The translations under genes were made by a program, and so were the position numbers. Below, piece after piece: positions 7,345-15,810 of a stretch of 64,000 nucleotides of DNA. This DNA comes from Poriferisodalis sp965116245 (lineage in GTDB: Bacteria; Actinomycetota; Acidimicrobiia; Acidimicrobiales; Poriferisodalaceae): contig OZ220497.1 of assembly GCA_965116245.1 (NCBI GenBank), forward strand, positions 1,054,001-1,118,000, in the 5' to 3' direction. How positions within the stretch are numbered: position 1 is the stretch's first letter; every line of letters begins with the position of its first letter. Below the pieces are notes generated by a model that was not told the origin of the DNA, made no database searches, and worked only from the letters and a program-made list of their open reading frames with translations.

Positions 7345-9924
7345 ATGAACAGCCCGCCGGACGAAGCGCACCAGTTCGCAGCACTACTCCGCGCGGCGGG
7401 CGAGCCGGACATTCGTCATCGTTTGGCAAATGTGCTGGCAGGGCTTGGTGCCGGTCAGTATGGCCTTGAGGTATCGGCGGGCACTGGCGCTGCTGACCTC
7501 GTTTGTCACGAATATCGAGTCGTCATTGAGACTAAGGCTCGCGACGCAGCAGACCCGTCAAGGCTCCGAAGCGGTGCCGCCGAAACGCAGTTTGAGCAGG
7601 TCGCTCGTTACGTTGAAGCGCTTGCCGAGACGGGTTCCGCGCTTGGCGATCAGCGGCCGTGGCGGGGTTTCCTTACCGACGGGCGCATTTGGTGGGGTTG
7701 GGAGTGGCAGCAAGGCTCGGAAACAACAACTGCCAGTGGAGGCCAACTGTGGCCGCTGCCTCAGGTACAGGGAAGGGTGTTTGACGAAGACGTAGATGTC
7801 TTCCGTCACTTCGTTGCCGAGCACCTGGCGCCACCTCAACGTCGCGGTGCGCCATCACCTCCGTCACCACTGCGCAAGCTGTTTGATCCTTACCTGTCAG
7901 AACTCAGGAAAATGTTGCCTACGGTTGAGACGCAGCCGTTCTTTGAGACCAAGTTCGGCTTGTGGCGTCGCACTCTTGAGGGTTCTGGTTTGGTTGGTCC
8001 AGGTACCTTTGGTCAGTTCAATAACTTCGCTGAGCACACGATTCTTGTTGTTGCCGCCCGCATGATCGTGCTTGCGGCTCAAGACGGAGTTGACACTGCC
8101 GATCTTCCCGCTGCCGTGGGAGAAGATGGGTTTTGTGCGTGGCTCACTGAATTCGATGCTGGAGTCAATCTCCTAATGCGCCTAGCGGAAAGCGTGTCTC
8201 ACTACGACTGGCGAGCTGCTAATCGAGGCATTCTCAAGGAGCTATATCACGACTTGATTGACCGCGACGACCGCAAGGAATTCGGCGAGTATTACACGCC
8301 GGATTGGTTGGCTGAGGACGTGGTGCAACGGGTGCTGTTGAATGATCCCAGCCGTCTTGACGCGGCGATTGAAGCCGCTGCCAGCTTGGGCGATCAAGAA
8401 GCAAAGTCCGAAAATGTCACAGACCGCGCATATCAGATTCTGGATCCCGCATGCGGCTCAGGCACATTCCTGTTTTGGTCAGCTCGGGTGATCGCCCAAC
8501 GCATCCGCTCAGCGCACCCGCAACTGATCGGCCAGACAAGGGAAATCGTGGCTTCCATGGTGACCGGTCTCGACATTCACCCCATTGCTGTAGAGATGGC
8601 TAAAGCGACACTCGCGACTGCATTGCCTAGCGGTGCAGCGGTAACGCTGCGGGTCTATCTTGCTGACGCGCTCGCGCACTCAGAGCAGGCTCAGCGCAAC
8701 CTTGAGGGAACAATTGGCTTGATGTCTGCTAAGGGTCAACGTATTGACATCTCAAGTGCTGTTATTGAATCACCGCAAGCGATTGAATTGTTGGACATCC
8801 TCGTCAACGTGGCTGTCGGTGAAGCCAGCCTGGATTCGCTGAGTCCCGAGATCCAGTCCCTGCTCGACGCGTCAGCGTCTCAACTGTCAGATGCAGTCGA
8901 ACGTGAAGGCGATCACGTCTGGCGTTGGTACATAGCTGGCCGAGTTGCCCCGTCGGCGTTGACTCGGAGCAAAGTAATGGCGATAGTTGCCAACCCGCCG
9001 TGGCTCGTTGCCAACGATACGCCCGCAGGCGCCCGAAAGGAGCAACTGGCGTCACTCGCTCAGCGTTATGGGCTGCGGCCCAAAGCTCGGTGGTCGGCCA
9101 AGGGTGACCTGGCATCGGTGTTCTCGGCGCGCGTAGCGGATCTATATCTAGAAGACGAAGGAGTGTTTGGCTTGGTCCTGCCGGGAAGCGCCCTCAGGAA
9201 CCAGCCATGGACTGCTTGGCGTTCGGGGAACTGGGGTGATATAAAGGTCGGCTTTGACTTTGTTGCGAGCCTTGACGCGGTGGAGCCGCCGCCTTTTCAA
9301 CACGCGCCCAACGGCACGTGCGTAGTAGTTGGAAGCCGACTTCGCGAGGGTGCGACCGCATGGGACGACGCGATACATCTGCTTTACTCGGGCACGCCAG
9401 AGAACCCAACAACCACCCCGCTTAAGCGGCGTGCCAGCAGAGTGTCGCCGTACGCAAAAAGGTTTAGTCGTGGCGCTGTTGCCTCGCCGCTGGGTCTCTG
9501 TTTGGTGGTTGACCCGATCTTGCCGGGCCCTCAAAGTGAAGGCAACACGGTCAACACAGCCAGAGTGACCACCAAGGTTTCAACTAAGGCGCCCTGGAAG
9601 GGCGTTAGCTACGAAGCGACAGTGGAAACAGCAGCGCTAGTAAGGGTGTTGCGTTCGCAAACGCTTGAGCCGTTCGTGTGCTCACCAGATGCTTGGTTGA
9701 TAGCGCCGCTCTCGGCAGATCGCCGATCTGTCATGGCACTAGACGATAACGAATTCCAGGCTTCGTTGCCTCTCACTCACGAGTACTGGACAATTGCTGA
9801 AAACCGTTACGCGCTCGGCCGAGCCAAGACTGCCGGTGCCACTCTGTCTGAGAATGTTGACCGTCATCACACGCTCACAAAGCAAATCAGCGCTGGTGCA
9901 TCGGAACCAAAATGCAAAGTGTTC
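7345..9924 (+). pseudogene. type IIG-like restriction-modification enzyme, 5' part (interrupted by IS)
   Basis: First 860 codons of a single-chain restriction endonuclease/adenine methyltransferase. Near the N-terminus D51...E62-T-K64 (in GAADLV...VVIETKA) fits a PD-(D/E)xK nuclease core. SAM-binding motif I, ILDPACGSGTFLF, is near residue 367, and the catalytic NPPW of N6-adenine methyltransferases is near residue 550. The rest should hold the target-recognition domain. The ATG at 7345 follows AGGAG with 7-base spacing. An ISL3 element inserted at 9924/9925. The frame then runs into the IS and stops at 10077, replacing the true C-terminus, which resumes at 11283. Loss of part of the specificity region probably inactivates the enzyme. 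A phage-defence role is inferred from the family. Confidence 0.88.
9917..9924. repeat. left target-site duplication of ISL3 element
   Basis: AAGTGTTC, matched exactly at 11275-11282 on the other side of the element. Eight-base duplications are the norm for the ISL3 family. Confidence 0.9.
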
Positions 9925-11274
9925 GAGGCTTCGCGTTTTTGGGGGGTGGGGTGGGTTGAGGGTCCCCGTGTAGGGGTCGAGGCCCTGCTGGGATCGGTGT
10001 TTGGAGAACGCCGAACCCTGGAGGGCCTCGATGGTGAAGGATGCTATTTGTTCGCGGTTGTGGTTGCCGCACGTTGAGGTGATCGCGGTGTTGGTCGACG
10101 CGCCCGATGAGCTGGTGGTAGTGGTTCAATCAAGTGAGCGTCGCCCGCTGTGCCCGAGTTGCGGGAAGTGTTGTGGGAGGGTGCATGACCGCCGCGATGT
10201 GAAAGTTCGTGATCTGGATAGTTCTGGTCGTTCGGTGTCGTTGGTGTGGAAACGGCGCCGGTTGATCTGCGACGCCTGCGGTGTGCGGTTCAGTGAGCAC
10301 AACGCAACATTTGAGGGTCGCCTCACAGCACGCCTAGCGCGTCAGCTAGTCACCGACGCGCGTGACATGACCATTAGCGCGGTAGCTCGCCGTTACGGGC
10401 TGAGCTGGCACACGATCATGACGCTCGTGCGCGCCTATGCGGGCGTGCTAGCGCGTAACCGCCGCCAGCAGCACTGCAGGTTGTTGTTGGTGGATGAGAC
10501 GTCCATACAGCGCCGCCACCGCTACGTAACCGTACTAGTGAATGGTGATACCGGTGAGGTGCTGGCTATGGTCGCGCACCGCAACAAAGCCGCACTTACA
10601 GGGTTTTTCGCTGAACAAGGGCACCGCTGGTGCCGCGGTGTGCACACTGTCGTATCTGACGGCTCGATCGCTTACACCCAAGCAATACGTGAACACATCG
10701 GTCACGCCCGTCACGTGCTGGACCGGTTCCATGTCATCAGATGGTTCCAAAACGGCCTGGTTGCGGTCAGACGTGACATTCAACGCCGACCAGATGGTGT
10801 CAAGCCCAGGTTCGATCCTGACGTGTTCCGGGCACGCTTCTTGCTGTTGAAACGGCCCGACAAACTCAGCGCGGCTGAACACGAACGACTCCACCGGCTC
10901 TTCGCGGCTCACCCCAGACTGAAAACAGCGTGGGACGCTCTCGGTGAGTTGCACAACCTGTACCTCGCCGACGACCACCAAGGCGCCCTAGAAGCACTCG
11001 ACCGGTTCTGTGACCTCTACAGCACCGGCGACATACCCGAGTTCGACGAAACTGTCGACACACTCGTCAACTGGTACCCCGAAATCCTGAACTGGCACCA
11101 CACCAGCCGACCCTCCAACGGCCGCATCGAAGGCGCCAACAACCTGCTCCAAGTCCTACGCCGCACAGCCCACGGCTTCACCCAAATCATCAACTACCAA
11201 GCACGCAGCATCCTACTCATCTAACCTCAACCCACCGAACCCAACAGCCCCACCCCCAAAAAACGCGAAGGGCC
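9925..11274 (+). mobile_element. complete ISL3-family insertion sequence (1350 bp)
   Basis: Boundaries come from the exact 8-bp duplications and from imperfect terminal inverted repeats. The left end reads GAGGCTTCGCGTTTTT and the right end, reverse-complemented, GGCCCTTCGCGTTTTT; both continue into G-rich sequence (GGGGGTGGGG). It holds one transposase gene. Removing the element and one duplication copy rejoins the host restriction-modification gene exactly in frame (...KVF-YNKSGDS...). The intact repeats and exact duplication suggest a fairly recent insertion. Confidence 0.93.
10031..11224 (+). CDS. ISL3-family transposase
   Basis: About 397 residues. The N-terminal zinc-ribbon has cysteine pairs CPSCG and CDACG; a helix-turn-helix region follows (ISAVARRYGLSWHTIM), then the DDE catalytic core: first Asp in LLLVDETS, second in VVSDGS, and Glu in NGRIEGANN near the C-terminus. 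This order and spacing are typical of ISL3. The frame is open from 10001 (TTG), but the ATG at 10031 is the more natural start. No frameshift or internal stop is seen, so the element could be active. Confidence 0.92.
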   Translation: MVKDAICSRLWLPHVEVIAVLVDAPDELVVVVQSSERRPLCPSCGKCCGRVHDRRDVKVRDLDSSGRSVSLVWKRRRLICDACGVRFSEHNATFEGRLTARLARQLVTDARDMTISAVARRYGLSWHTIMTLVRAYAGVLARNRRQQHCRLLLVDETSIQRRHRYVTVLVNGDTGEVLAMVAHRNKAALTGFFAEQGHRWCRGVHTVVSDGSIAYTQAIREHIGHARHVLDRFHVIRWFQNGLVAVRRDIQRRPDGVKPRFDPDVFRARFLLLKRPDKLSAAEHERLHRLFAAHPRLKTAWDALGELHNLYLADDHQGALEALDRFCDLYSTGDIPEFDETVDTLVNWYPEILNWHHTSRPSNGRIEGANNLLQVLRRTAHGFTQIINYQARSILLI

Positions 11275-11282
11275 AAGTGTTC
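11275..11282. repeat. right target-site duplication of ISL3 element
   Basis: AAGTGTTC, an exact copy of 9917-9924, directly abutting the right terminal repeat. Confidence 0.9.
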
Positions 11283-11660
11283 TATAACAAATCGGGAGAT
11301 TCGCTGCGCGCGTGTCGTGGACCGGTCGGTCTCGTAGCCGACGACAAAACCTATTGGTATGTTGCCGCCTCAGTCGAGGAGGCGCTGTTCCTGACAGGTG
11401 TGCTAAATGCTGAGTGCCTGCAAGACGCTTGGCGAGAATCCAAGACATCCAAGCTCCACTTCGATCTCAACCCTCTCAAGCATGTGCCAGTACCGGCCTA
11501 TGACCCGGATTCGGCACTGCACGCTCGCATCGTCAACGCTGCGCTTGAAGCCGAACAGCGACCGTCTGTGCCGAGACTGGACCTAGAACAAGCAGTCACA
11601 GAACTCCTACCCGACTACGCGCAGACCACGCCACCCCGCCCAGACCAGAAGAGCCGCTAA
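11283..11660 (+). pseudogene. type IIG-like restriction-modification enzyme, 3' part (orphaned by IS)
   Basis: Last 125 codons of the gene that begins at 7345. It continues exactly in frame across the IS target site. It contains ACRGPVGLVADDKTYWYVA, ALFLTGVLNA and KLHFDLNPLKHVPVPAYD, typical of the C-terminal end of Eco57I/type IIG-like methyltransferases, where a 'core' TRD-adjacent helix pattern ends in ...LNPLKxxPVP. It has lost its own translation start. The intact protein would be about 985 residues. Confidence 0.85.
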
Positions 11661-11746
11661 AACCGGAAGAGCCCTCAAAGGTCTCAACAACCCAACGAAG
11701 CTGAGACGCCAACAACCCATCAATGTTGTGCGAGTAAGGAGCTGGC

Positions 11747-11914
11747 TTACCCGCCGTAATTGCTACCATCTCTACCGCTGTCCTCGGTCGCTTCGCCGTT
11801 AGCTACCGACCCGAACAACAACACGGTTCCTACACCCGCAGCGACTAGCTCACGTGCTGCTCGGCGAGCATCCTCCAGCGACGGCGACCGCTCATTGACT
11901 GCGGCAACACTCAC
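11747..11914 (-). pseudogene. degenerate MNT-type nucleotidyltransferase fragment
   Basis: A 55-codon frame from a GTG at 11914 reads ARRAARELVAAGVGTVLLFG then SVANGEATEDS. This matches the first half of the minimal nucleotidyltransferase domain (GSxARGEAxxxSDIDL) found in MNT/HEPN toxin-antitoxin pairs. The expected DIDL catalytic aspartates are replaced by GRDGSN and a stop. Beyond that point a neighbouring frame begins LVAIT, so a small deletion probably caused a frameshift. No HEPN partner gene is seen. The rest of 11661-12053 holds nothing I recognise. Confidence 0.6.
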
Positions 11915-12053
11915 GCCATCACTGTAGCTCTAGGTATCAGGGCCGCCGCCCGATCCCATTCTCACATGGTTCGGCGACTTCGCACTTGGCACGCAAACCG
12001 CCAGCGTCGCGCCGACCGACACCCGATACCCAACGCGTGCCGCGCCAGTGGTA

Positions 12054-12917
12054 TCAATTCCAATCGTCGACTACTTGCTCCGATGCGCCTTTGTGGGCTT
12101 GGTGTCGCAACACGAGTGTGTAGCCGACGACTGCCACCAGCGCGAAGCTGAACCACTGCACTGCGTAGCCCAGATGAGGGCCTGCGTTGAGTTCCGGTGG
12201 GGGCAACGGTGTGGGCGCAGCGAAGTTCGTGTCGCGCTGCGCGTCTAGCTGGATTGATGCGCCAGCAGCAGTCAGAGCATCCGTCATCTCGATGTAAACC
12301 GGCGCCAGATTGAGCGTGGTTTGCTGGTCAATCCGCTGGACGTCGGTGCGCGCCAACGAATCCAGCCTCCCGTCGGCTGGATCAGACGGACCGAGGAGTC
12401 CCCGTTCTTGGCTGAGTCGGACGCGTCCTTCAACCTGGCCGAGTGCCCGGAGCCCCGTGTCGGCGACGTCGATGTCGGCGACGTCGATCTCACCGTCCAG
12501 CATTGCATCACACGACTGCTGATGCAGCCAGCCCGCCACTATTAGCACTCCAAAGTTCCCGCCGCTAACGCTCACCTCGGCTGGAACTGCTAGATGACAA
12601 CCGGCCATACCGTTGAAGCTGCGGTTACGGATTAGCACGCGCTCAGCCCAGTCAACATGAACCAACCGCAGCGCCACCGACCGGTACTCCATCTGGTCAA
12701 GCGCCGCTACGTCCTGCGCAGATTGTCGCACGGACTCAATGAATCTGTCGACATTGAGCGCCGCCAGACCCTGACGCTCAACGAGCCTTGCGTTGCGGTC
12801 TTGCAACTCACCGTGGCGGCCCAGTTGCCAAAAGCCAGCCAGAACGAAAATCACCAGAAGTACACCGGCGAGCACGTGCCCGGCCACCCATCGCGGCTTG
12901 CGTACGAATGCGTACAC
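12054..12917 (-). CDS. SURF1 family cytochrome c oxidase assembly protein
   Basis: 287-residue membrane protein of the SURF1/Shy1 family, which helps assemble heme-copper cytochrome c oxidase. An N-terminal transmembrane helix (VLAGVLLVIFVLAGFWQLGR) carries the hallmark FWQLGR. A periplasmic domain follows, and a C-terminal helix preceded by GPHLGYAVQWFSFALVAV is the second family signature. The middle contains an acidic insert (GEIDVADIDVADTG). Next gene on the same strand is the S9 peptidase upstream. Identification is secure; no oxidase genes are in the window. Confidence 0.92.
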   Translation of the reverse strand: MYAFVRKPRWVAGHVLAGVLLVIFVLAGFWQLGRHGELQDRNARLVERQGLAALNVDRFIESVRQSAQDVAALDQMEYRSVALRLVHVDWAERVLIRNRSFNGMAGCHLAVPAEVSVSGGNFGVLIVAGWLHQQSCDAMLDGEIDVADIDVADTGLRALGQVEGRVRLSQERGLLGPSDPADGRLDSLARTDVQRIDQQTTLNLAPVYIEMTDALTAAGASIQLDAQRDTNFAAPTPLPPPELNAGPHLGYAVQWFSFALVAVVGYTLVLRHQAHKGASEQVVDDWN

Positions 12918-12964
12918 CTCAGACCCTTCATGCCTCCACTGTGGAGAACTGATTGCGAGCGAAG

Positions 12965-15073
12965 CTATTGCGAACCGGCTCGTATCTCAACGGGGCTGAT
13001 GTCACCCGCAGGCTCAAAACCCAGGACTCTGCCTAGGAACGACAGCTCAGCCTCCAGCGCCGCCACGATATTGGGTCCGCTGCGGAAGCCGTGGCCCTCA
13101 CCCTCAAACAGCAAGTAGGCGTGCGGCACGCCTGCGCGCGCCAGGGCTGCCACCACCTGTTCGGACTGGCTCTGTGGCACTACACGGTCCTGGGTGCCCT
13201 GTAGCACGATCATCGGAGTCCGCAACTGGTCAACACGCCAAATCGGTGAGCGTTCGCGGTACAGATCGGCCGCGGCGGGCCATGGTCCAATGAGCCCGTC
13301 CAGATAGCGGGCTTCGAACTTGTGAGTGTCACGTGCCAGAGCTTCCAGATCCGCTACGCCGTATCGGGAAATGCCAGCCGCGAACACGTCGCTGCTGGTG
13401 AGTGCGCACAGCGTGGTGTAACCGCCAGCAGAGCCGCCCTTGATGACCAGCTTCTCGGCGTCTACCGCACCCTCGGCGGCCAGGTGCAGCGCTGCGGCGA
13501 TGCAGTCGTGCGTGTCTGCTATGCCCCACTGGCCCTTCAGCAGATTGCGGTAGTCGGTGCCGTAGCCGGTGCTGCCTCGATAGTTCACGTCCACCACTGC
13601 GAAGCCTCGAGTAGTCCAGTACTGGATGCCCAAGTCCAGCGAACTGCGGGCTGCACCTGTGGGGCCGCCGTGGCTTAGCACTATGAGCGGAGGGGGGACA
13701 TGAGGCTGCGCTGGGACAGCCGAGTTGACGGGCGAGAAGAAGAATGCGTGCGCTTGATCTCCACTGTCATGTTCATCGTTGCTGTCGAAGGTGAAGGCCC
13801 TAGGGATCGAGATGTCGTTGGGCTCTAGCGCCGAAGGCGCGCTGGCGCTTAGCTGACGATGCTCGCCATCGGAGGCGATCTCCAAGACTGCGGGTCGGCG
13901 GGTCCAGCTAGCTGCCACCGTGACGACCGATCCGCTGCCGCTGATCGCCAGCCGACCGAACTCGGTGAACTCGCTCGGGATTACTTCTAGACGTCCGTCG
14001 CGGATCATCCCGAGGTGCTCCGTACCGCCCGAGGACCACTTACACCACAGAGTTCCTTCGTCGCTCCATCCATAGTTTGACTGCGCAAACACCCACGCTG
14101 GCGCACCGAACTCGCGGCCGGGCGCTTCAGGGGGACCAGCGGCAACGGCCTCGCTGAGCAGCGCTTCGGTGGTGCCAGTGTCAGTGTTGACGCGATGTAT
14201 AGACCACCAACCCGACATGTCGGTCACGACATGCAGTTGACCATCGGGGCTCCAAGCCGGTTGGGTTAGGGCGGCACCGTCGCACAGCACCCGATCGCTG
14301 CCGAGCACCGGCACGCCATCGCGTAGGTCCACTAGGTGCAGGCGGGTGTGATCCCACGGCATGTTTGGGTGATCCCAACTGATGTAAGCCAGACGGGACC
14401 CATCAGGCGCAGGCCTAGGCGCGCAATAGAAGTCCGCGCCCGTTGCCACCACGTTGACCGTCCCGTCTAGACGGATCGCAACCAGCTCGTTGAGCGCTTC
14501 AAGCACTGTATTTTCGGGGAGTTGCAGGTTTTCGTGGGTTTCGGGGTTGTCGTGGGTCTCACGCACCCACACTGTGACAGCGTCGCTGGCATCGTCACCG
14601 GTGACTGAGAGAGTCCCTGGCACCAACGAAGGGTCGGCGTATCGCAGTCCCTTCGGTGTGTCAGGTGCGGGTGTCACCACAGTCGGTGCTGTGTCGCCAG
14701 CCGCGTCAAACAGTCGGACACGGTGGTCACTCAGACAACTGCCCAACACATAGTGGTGTCCGTCAGCCGTAGCAAACGGCAACCAGGCACCCCCGCCGTA
14801 TTCGTGTACAGCGGTGCGGATGTCTGCCTCGGCGGTGTGTGGCACGTCGGTGGGCTCGCTGGCGTGTCTGTCCAGTCTCCTTCGCACGACTACTCCGCGC
14901 CCGCGTTCAAGTGGCCGCTCCTCCGCCCAATACGCCCACTTGCCGACGACGCGCGCCTCGCCGCGCCGAACAGCGCCAGCGGCGACGTCTGCGGCGAGCA
15001 GCGGCGACGGCCACTCACCGTAGGGGAGGCCACTTGGCATATCGCCTGCTTCGCTGTCTTGCCTCATTGTCAT
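12965..15073 (-). CDS. S9 family prolyl oligopeptidase-like serine peptidase
   Basis: 702-residue protein with an N-terminal beta-propeller-like half and a C-terminal alpha/beta hydrolase domain. Catalytic residues are visible: Ser in KGGSAGGYTT (GxSxG-type nucleophile elbow), Asp in LQGTQDRVVP, and His in FEGEGHGF. The segment HGGPTGAARSSLDLGIQYWTTRGFAVVDVNYRGSTGYG is typical of the acylaminoacyl/dipeptidyl peptidase branch. No signal peptide, so probably cytoplasmic. A second ATG two codons later is an alternative start. Likely degrades oligopeptides; precise specificity unknown. Confidence 0.9.
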   Translation of the reverse strand: MTMRQDSEAGDMPSGLPYGEWPSPLLAADVAAGAVRRGEARVVGKWAYWAEERPLERGRGVVVRRRLDRHASEPTDVPHTAEADIRTAVHEYGGGAWLPFATADGHHYVLGSCLSDHRVRLFDAAGDTAPTVVTPAPDTPKGLRYADPSLVPGTLSVTGDDASDAVTVWVRETHDNPETHENLQLPENTVLEALNELVAIRLDGTVNVVATGADFYCAPRPAPDGSRLAYISWDHPNMPWDHTRLHLVDLRDGVPVLGSDRVLCDGAALTQPAWSPDGQLHVVTDMSGWWSIHRVNTDTGTTEALLSEAVAAGPPEAPGREFGAPAWVFAQSNYGWSDEGTLWCKWSSGGTEHLGMIRDGRLEVIPSEFTEFGRLAISGSGSVVTVAASWTRRPAVLEIASDGEHRQLSASAPSALEPNDISIPRAFTFDSNDEHDSGDQAHAFFFSPVNSAVPAQPHVPPPLIVLSHGGPTGAARSSLDLGIQYWTTRGFAVVDVNYRGSTGYGTDYRNLLKGQWGIADTHDCIAAALHLAAEGAVDAEKLVIKGGSAGGYTTLCALTSSDVFAAGISRYGVADLEALARDTHKFEARYLDGLIGPWPAAADLYRERSPIWRVDQLRTPMIVLQGTQDRVVPQSQSEQVVAALARAGVPHAYLLFEGEGHGFRSGPNIVAALEAELSFLGRVLGFEPAGDISPVEIRAGSQ

Positions 15074-15138
15074 AGGCCTATTTTCCTAGTCCAGGTGTCG
15101 TTGGCTTCTTGTCACTATTGTCAATGGCCCATTGCTGT

Positions 15139-15208
15139 GAGCCCAGTGTCACAAGCCCGGTGTCACGAGCCCGGTGTCACAAGCCCGGTGTCACGAGCCC
15201 GGTGTCAT
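15139..15208. repeat. 14-bp tandem repeat, 5 copies
   Basis: Five head-to-tail units alternating GAGCCCGGTGTCAC and AAGCCCGGTGTCAC lie 66 bp upstream of the S9 peptidase start (minus strand). The period and copy number equal those of the array at 421-490, and both contain an AGCCC(A/G)GTG core. No coding role. The rest of 15074-15516 contains a hairpin at 15409-15446 but no convincing gene. Confidence 0.95.
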
Positions 15209-15408
15209 CGGCCGGATGTTGCCTGACGCGGATTTCGCTTGACAGGACGTTTGTAAGCTCATAGGTTGCATTGTGGAAATCGACATGTCGCCTCTGTCGT
15301 CCCGATTCAAAATTGACCAGACAGAGCAAATGCTGGGCTTAGATGCTGCTCGGCTTGCATGCGGCTTGAGCGTGCGCTCCGGGTCCTCCACCGGCCCGTG
15401 AGACGCCA

Positions 15409-15446
15409 GTGGACCGAGGGAGCGCCCACCAACTCCCTCGGTCCAC
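15409..15446 (-). terminator. perfect 13-bp hairpin downstream of xseB
   Basis: GTGGACCGAGGGA at 15409-15421 and its exact complement TCCCTCGGTCCAC at 15434-15446 enclose a 12-base loop. It lies about 70 bp after the xseB stop, the expected place for the xseAB terminator. No U-run follows on either strand. Such U-less hairpins are reported as terminators in actinobacteria, so assignment to the minus strand is inference from position. Confidence 0.65.
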
Positions 15447-15516
15447 ACATGTCTGCGGTGAGCCAGAACGCAGCCAGCATGCTGCTAGTTGAACTCTCGG
15501 TAAGCCGCGAGACCTA

Positions 15517-15810
15517 CTAATAAGGGTCGTCTTGGGTTGCCGTCTGCTTGGCCGTCGGGGTGTTCGCCTGAGCGGCCTGTGAGGTTGACTCATGCTGAGC
15601 CAGAATCTCCTGCACCGATAGCTCGGTGTCGCGTAGGCGCTGCTTGCAATGTGCAATCAGCAGCGAAGCTCGGTCTACCTGTGATGCCAGCGTGTCGATG
15701 TCAATGTTGTCCTTTTCGAGGCTGGCCAGAATCGACTCAAGCTCGGCCATGGACTCGGCGTACCCACCGAACTCGCCCTGTTCGCCGTCCTGTGGCGAAG
15801 ACTCAGTCAC
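15517..15810 (-). CDS. xseB: exodeoxyribonuclease VII small subunit
   Basis: 97 residues. The small subunit assembles in several copies on XseA to form exonuclease VII, which degrades single-stranded DNA into oligonucleotides. The N-terminal half shows the family pattern GYAESMAELESILASLEKDNIDIDTLASQVDRASLLIAHCKQRL as two helices; the C-terminal tail is low-complexity Gln/Thr/Ala. The start overlaps the xseA stop by 4 bases (ATGA), indicating translational coupling. Confidence 0.93.
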   Translation of the reverse strand: MTESSPQDGEQGEFGGYAESMAELESILASLEKDNIDIDTLASQVDRASLLIAHCKQRLRDTELSVQEILAQHESTSQAAQANTPTAKQTATQDDPY

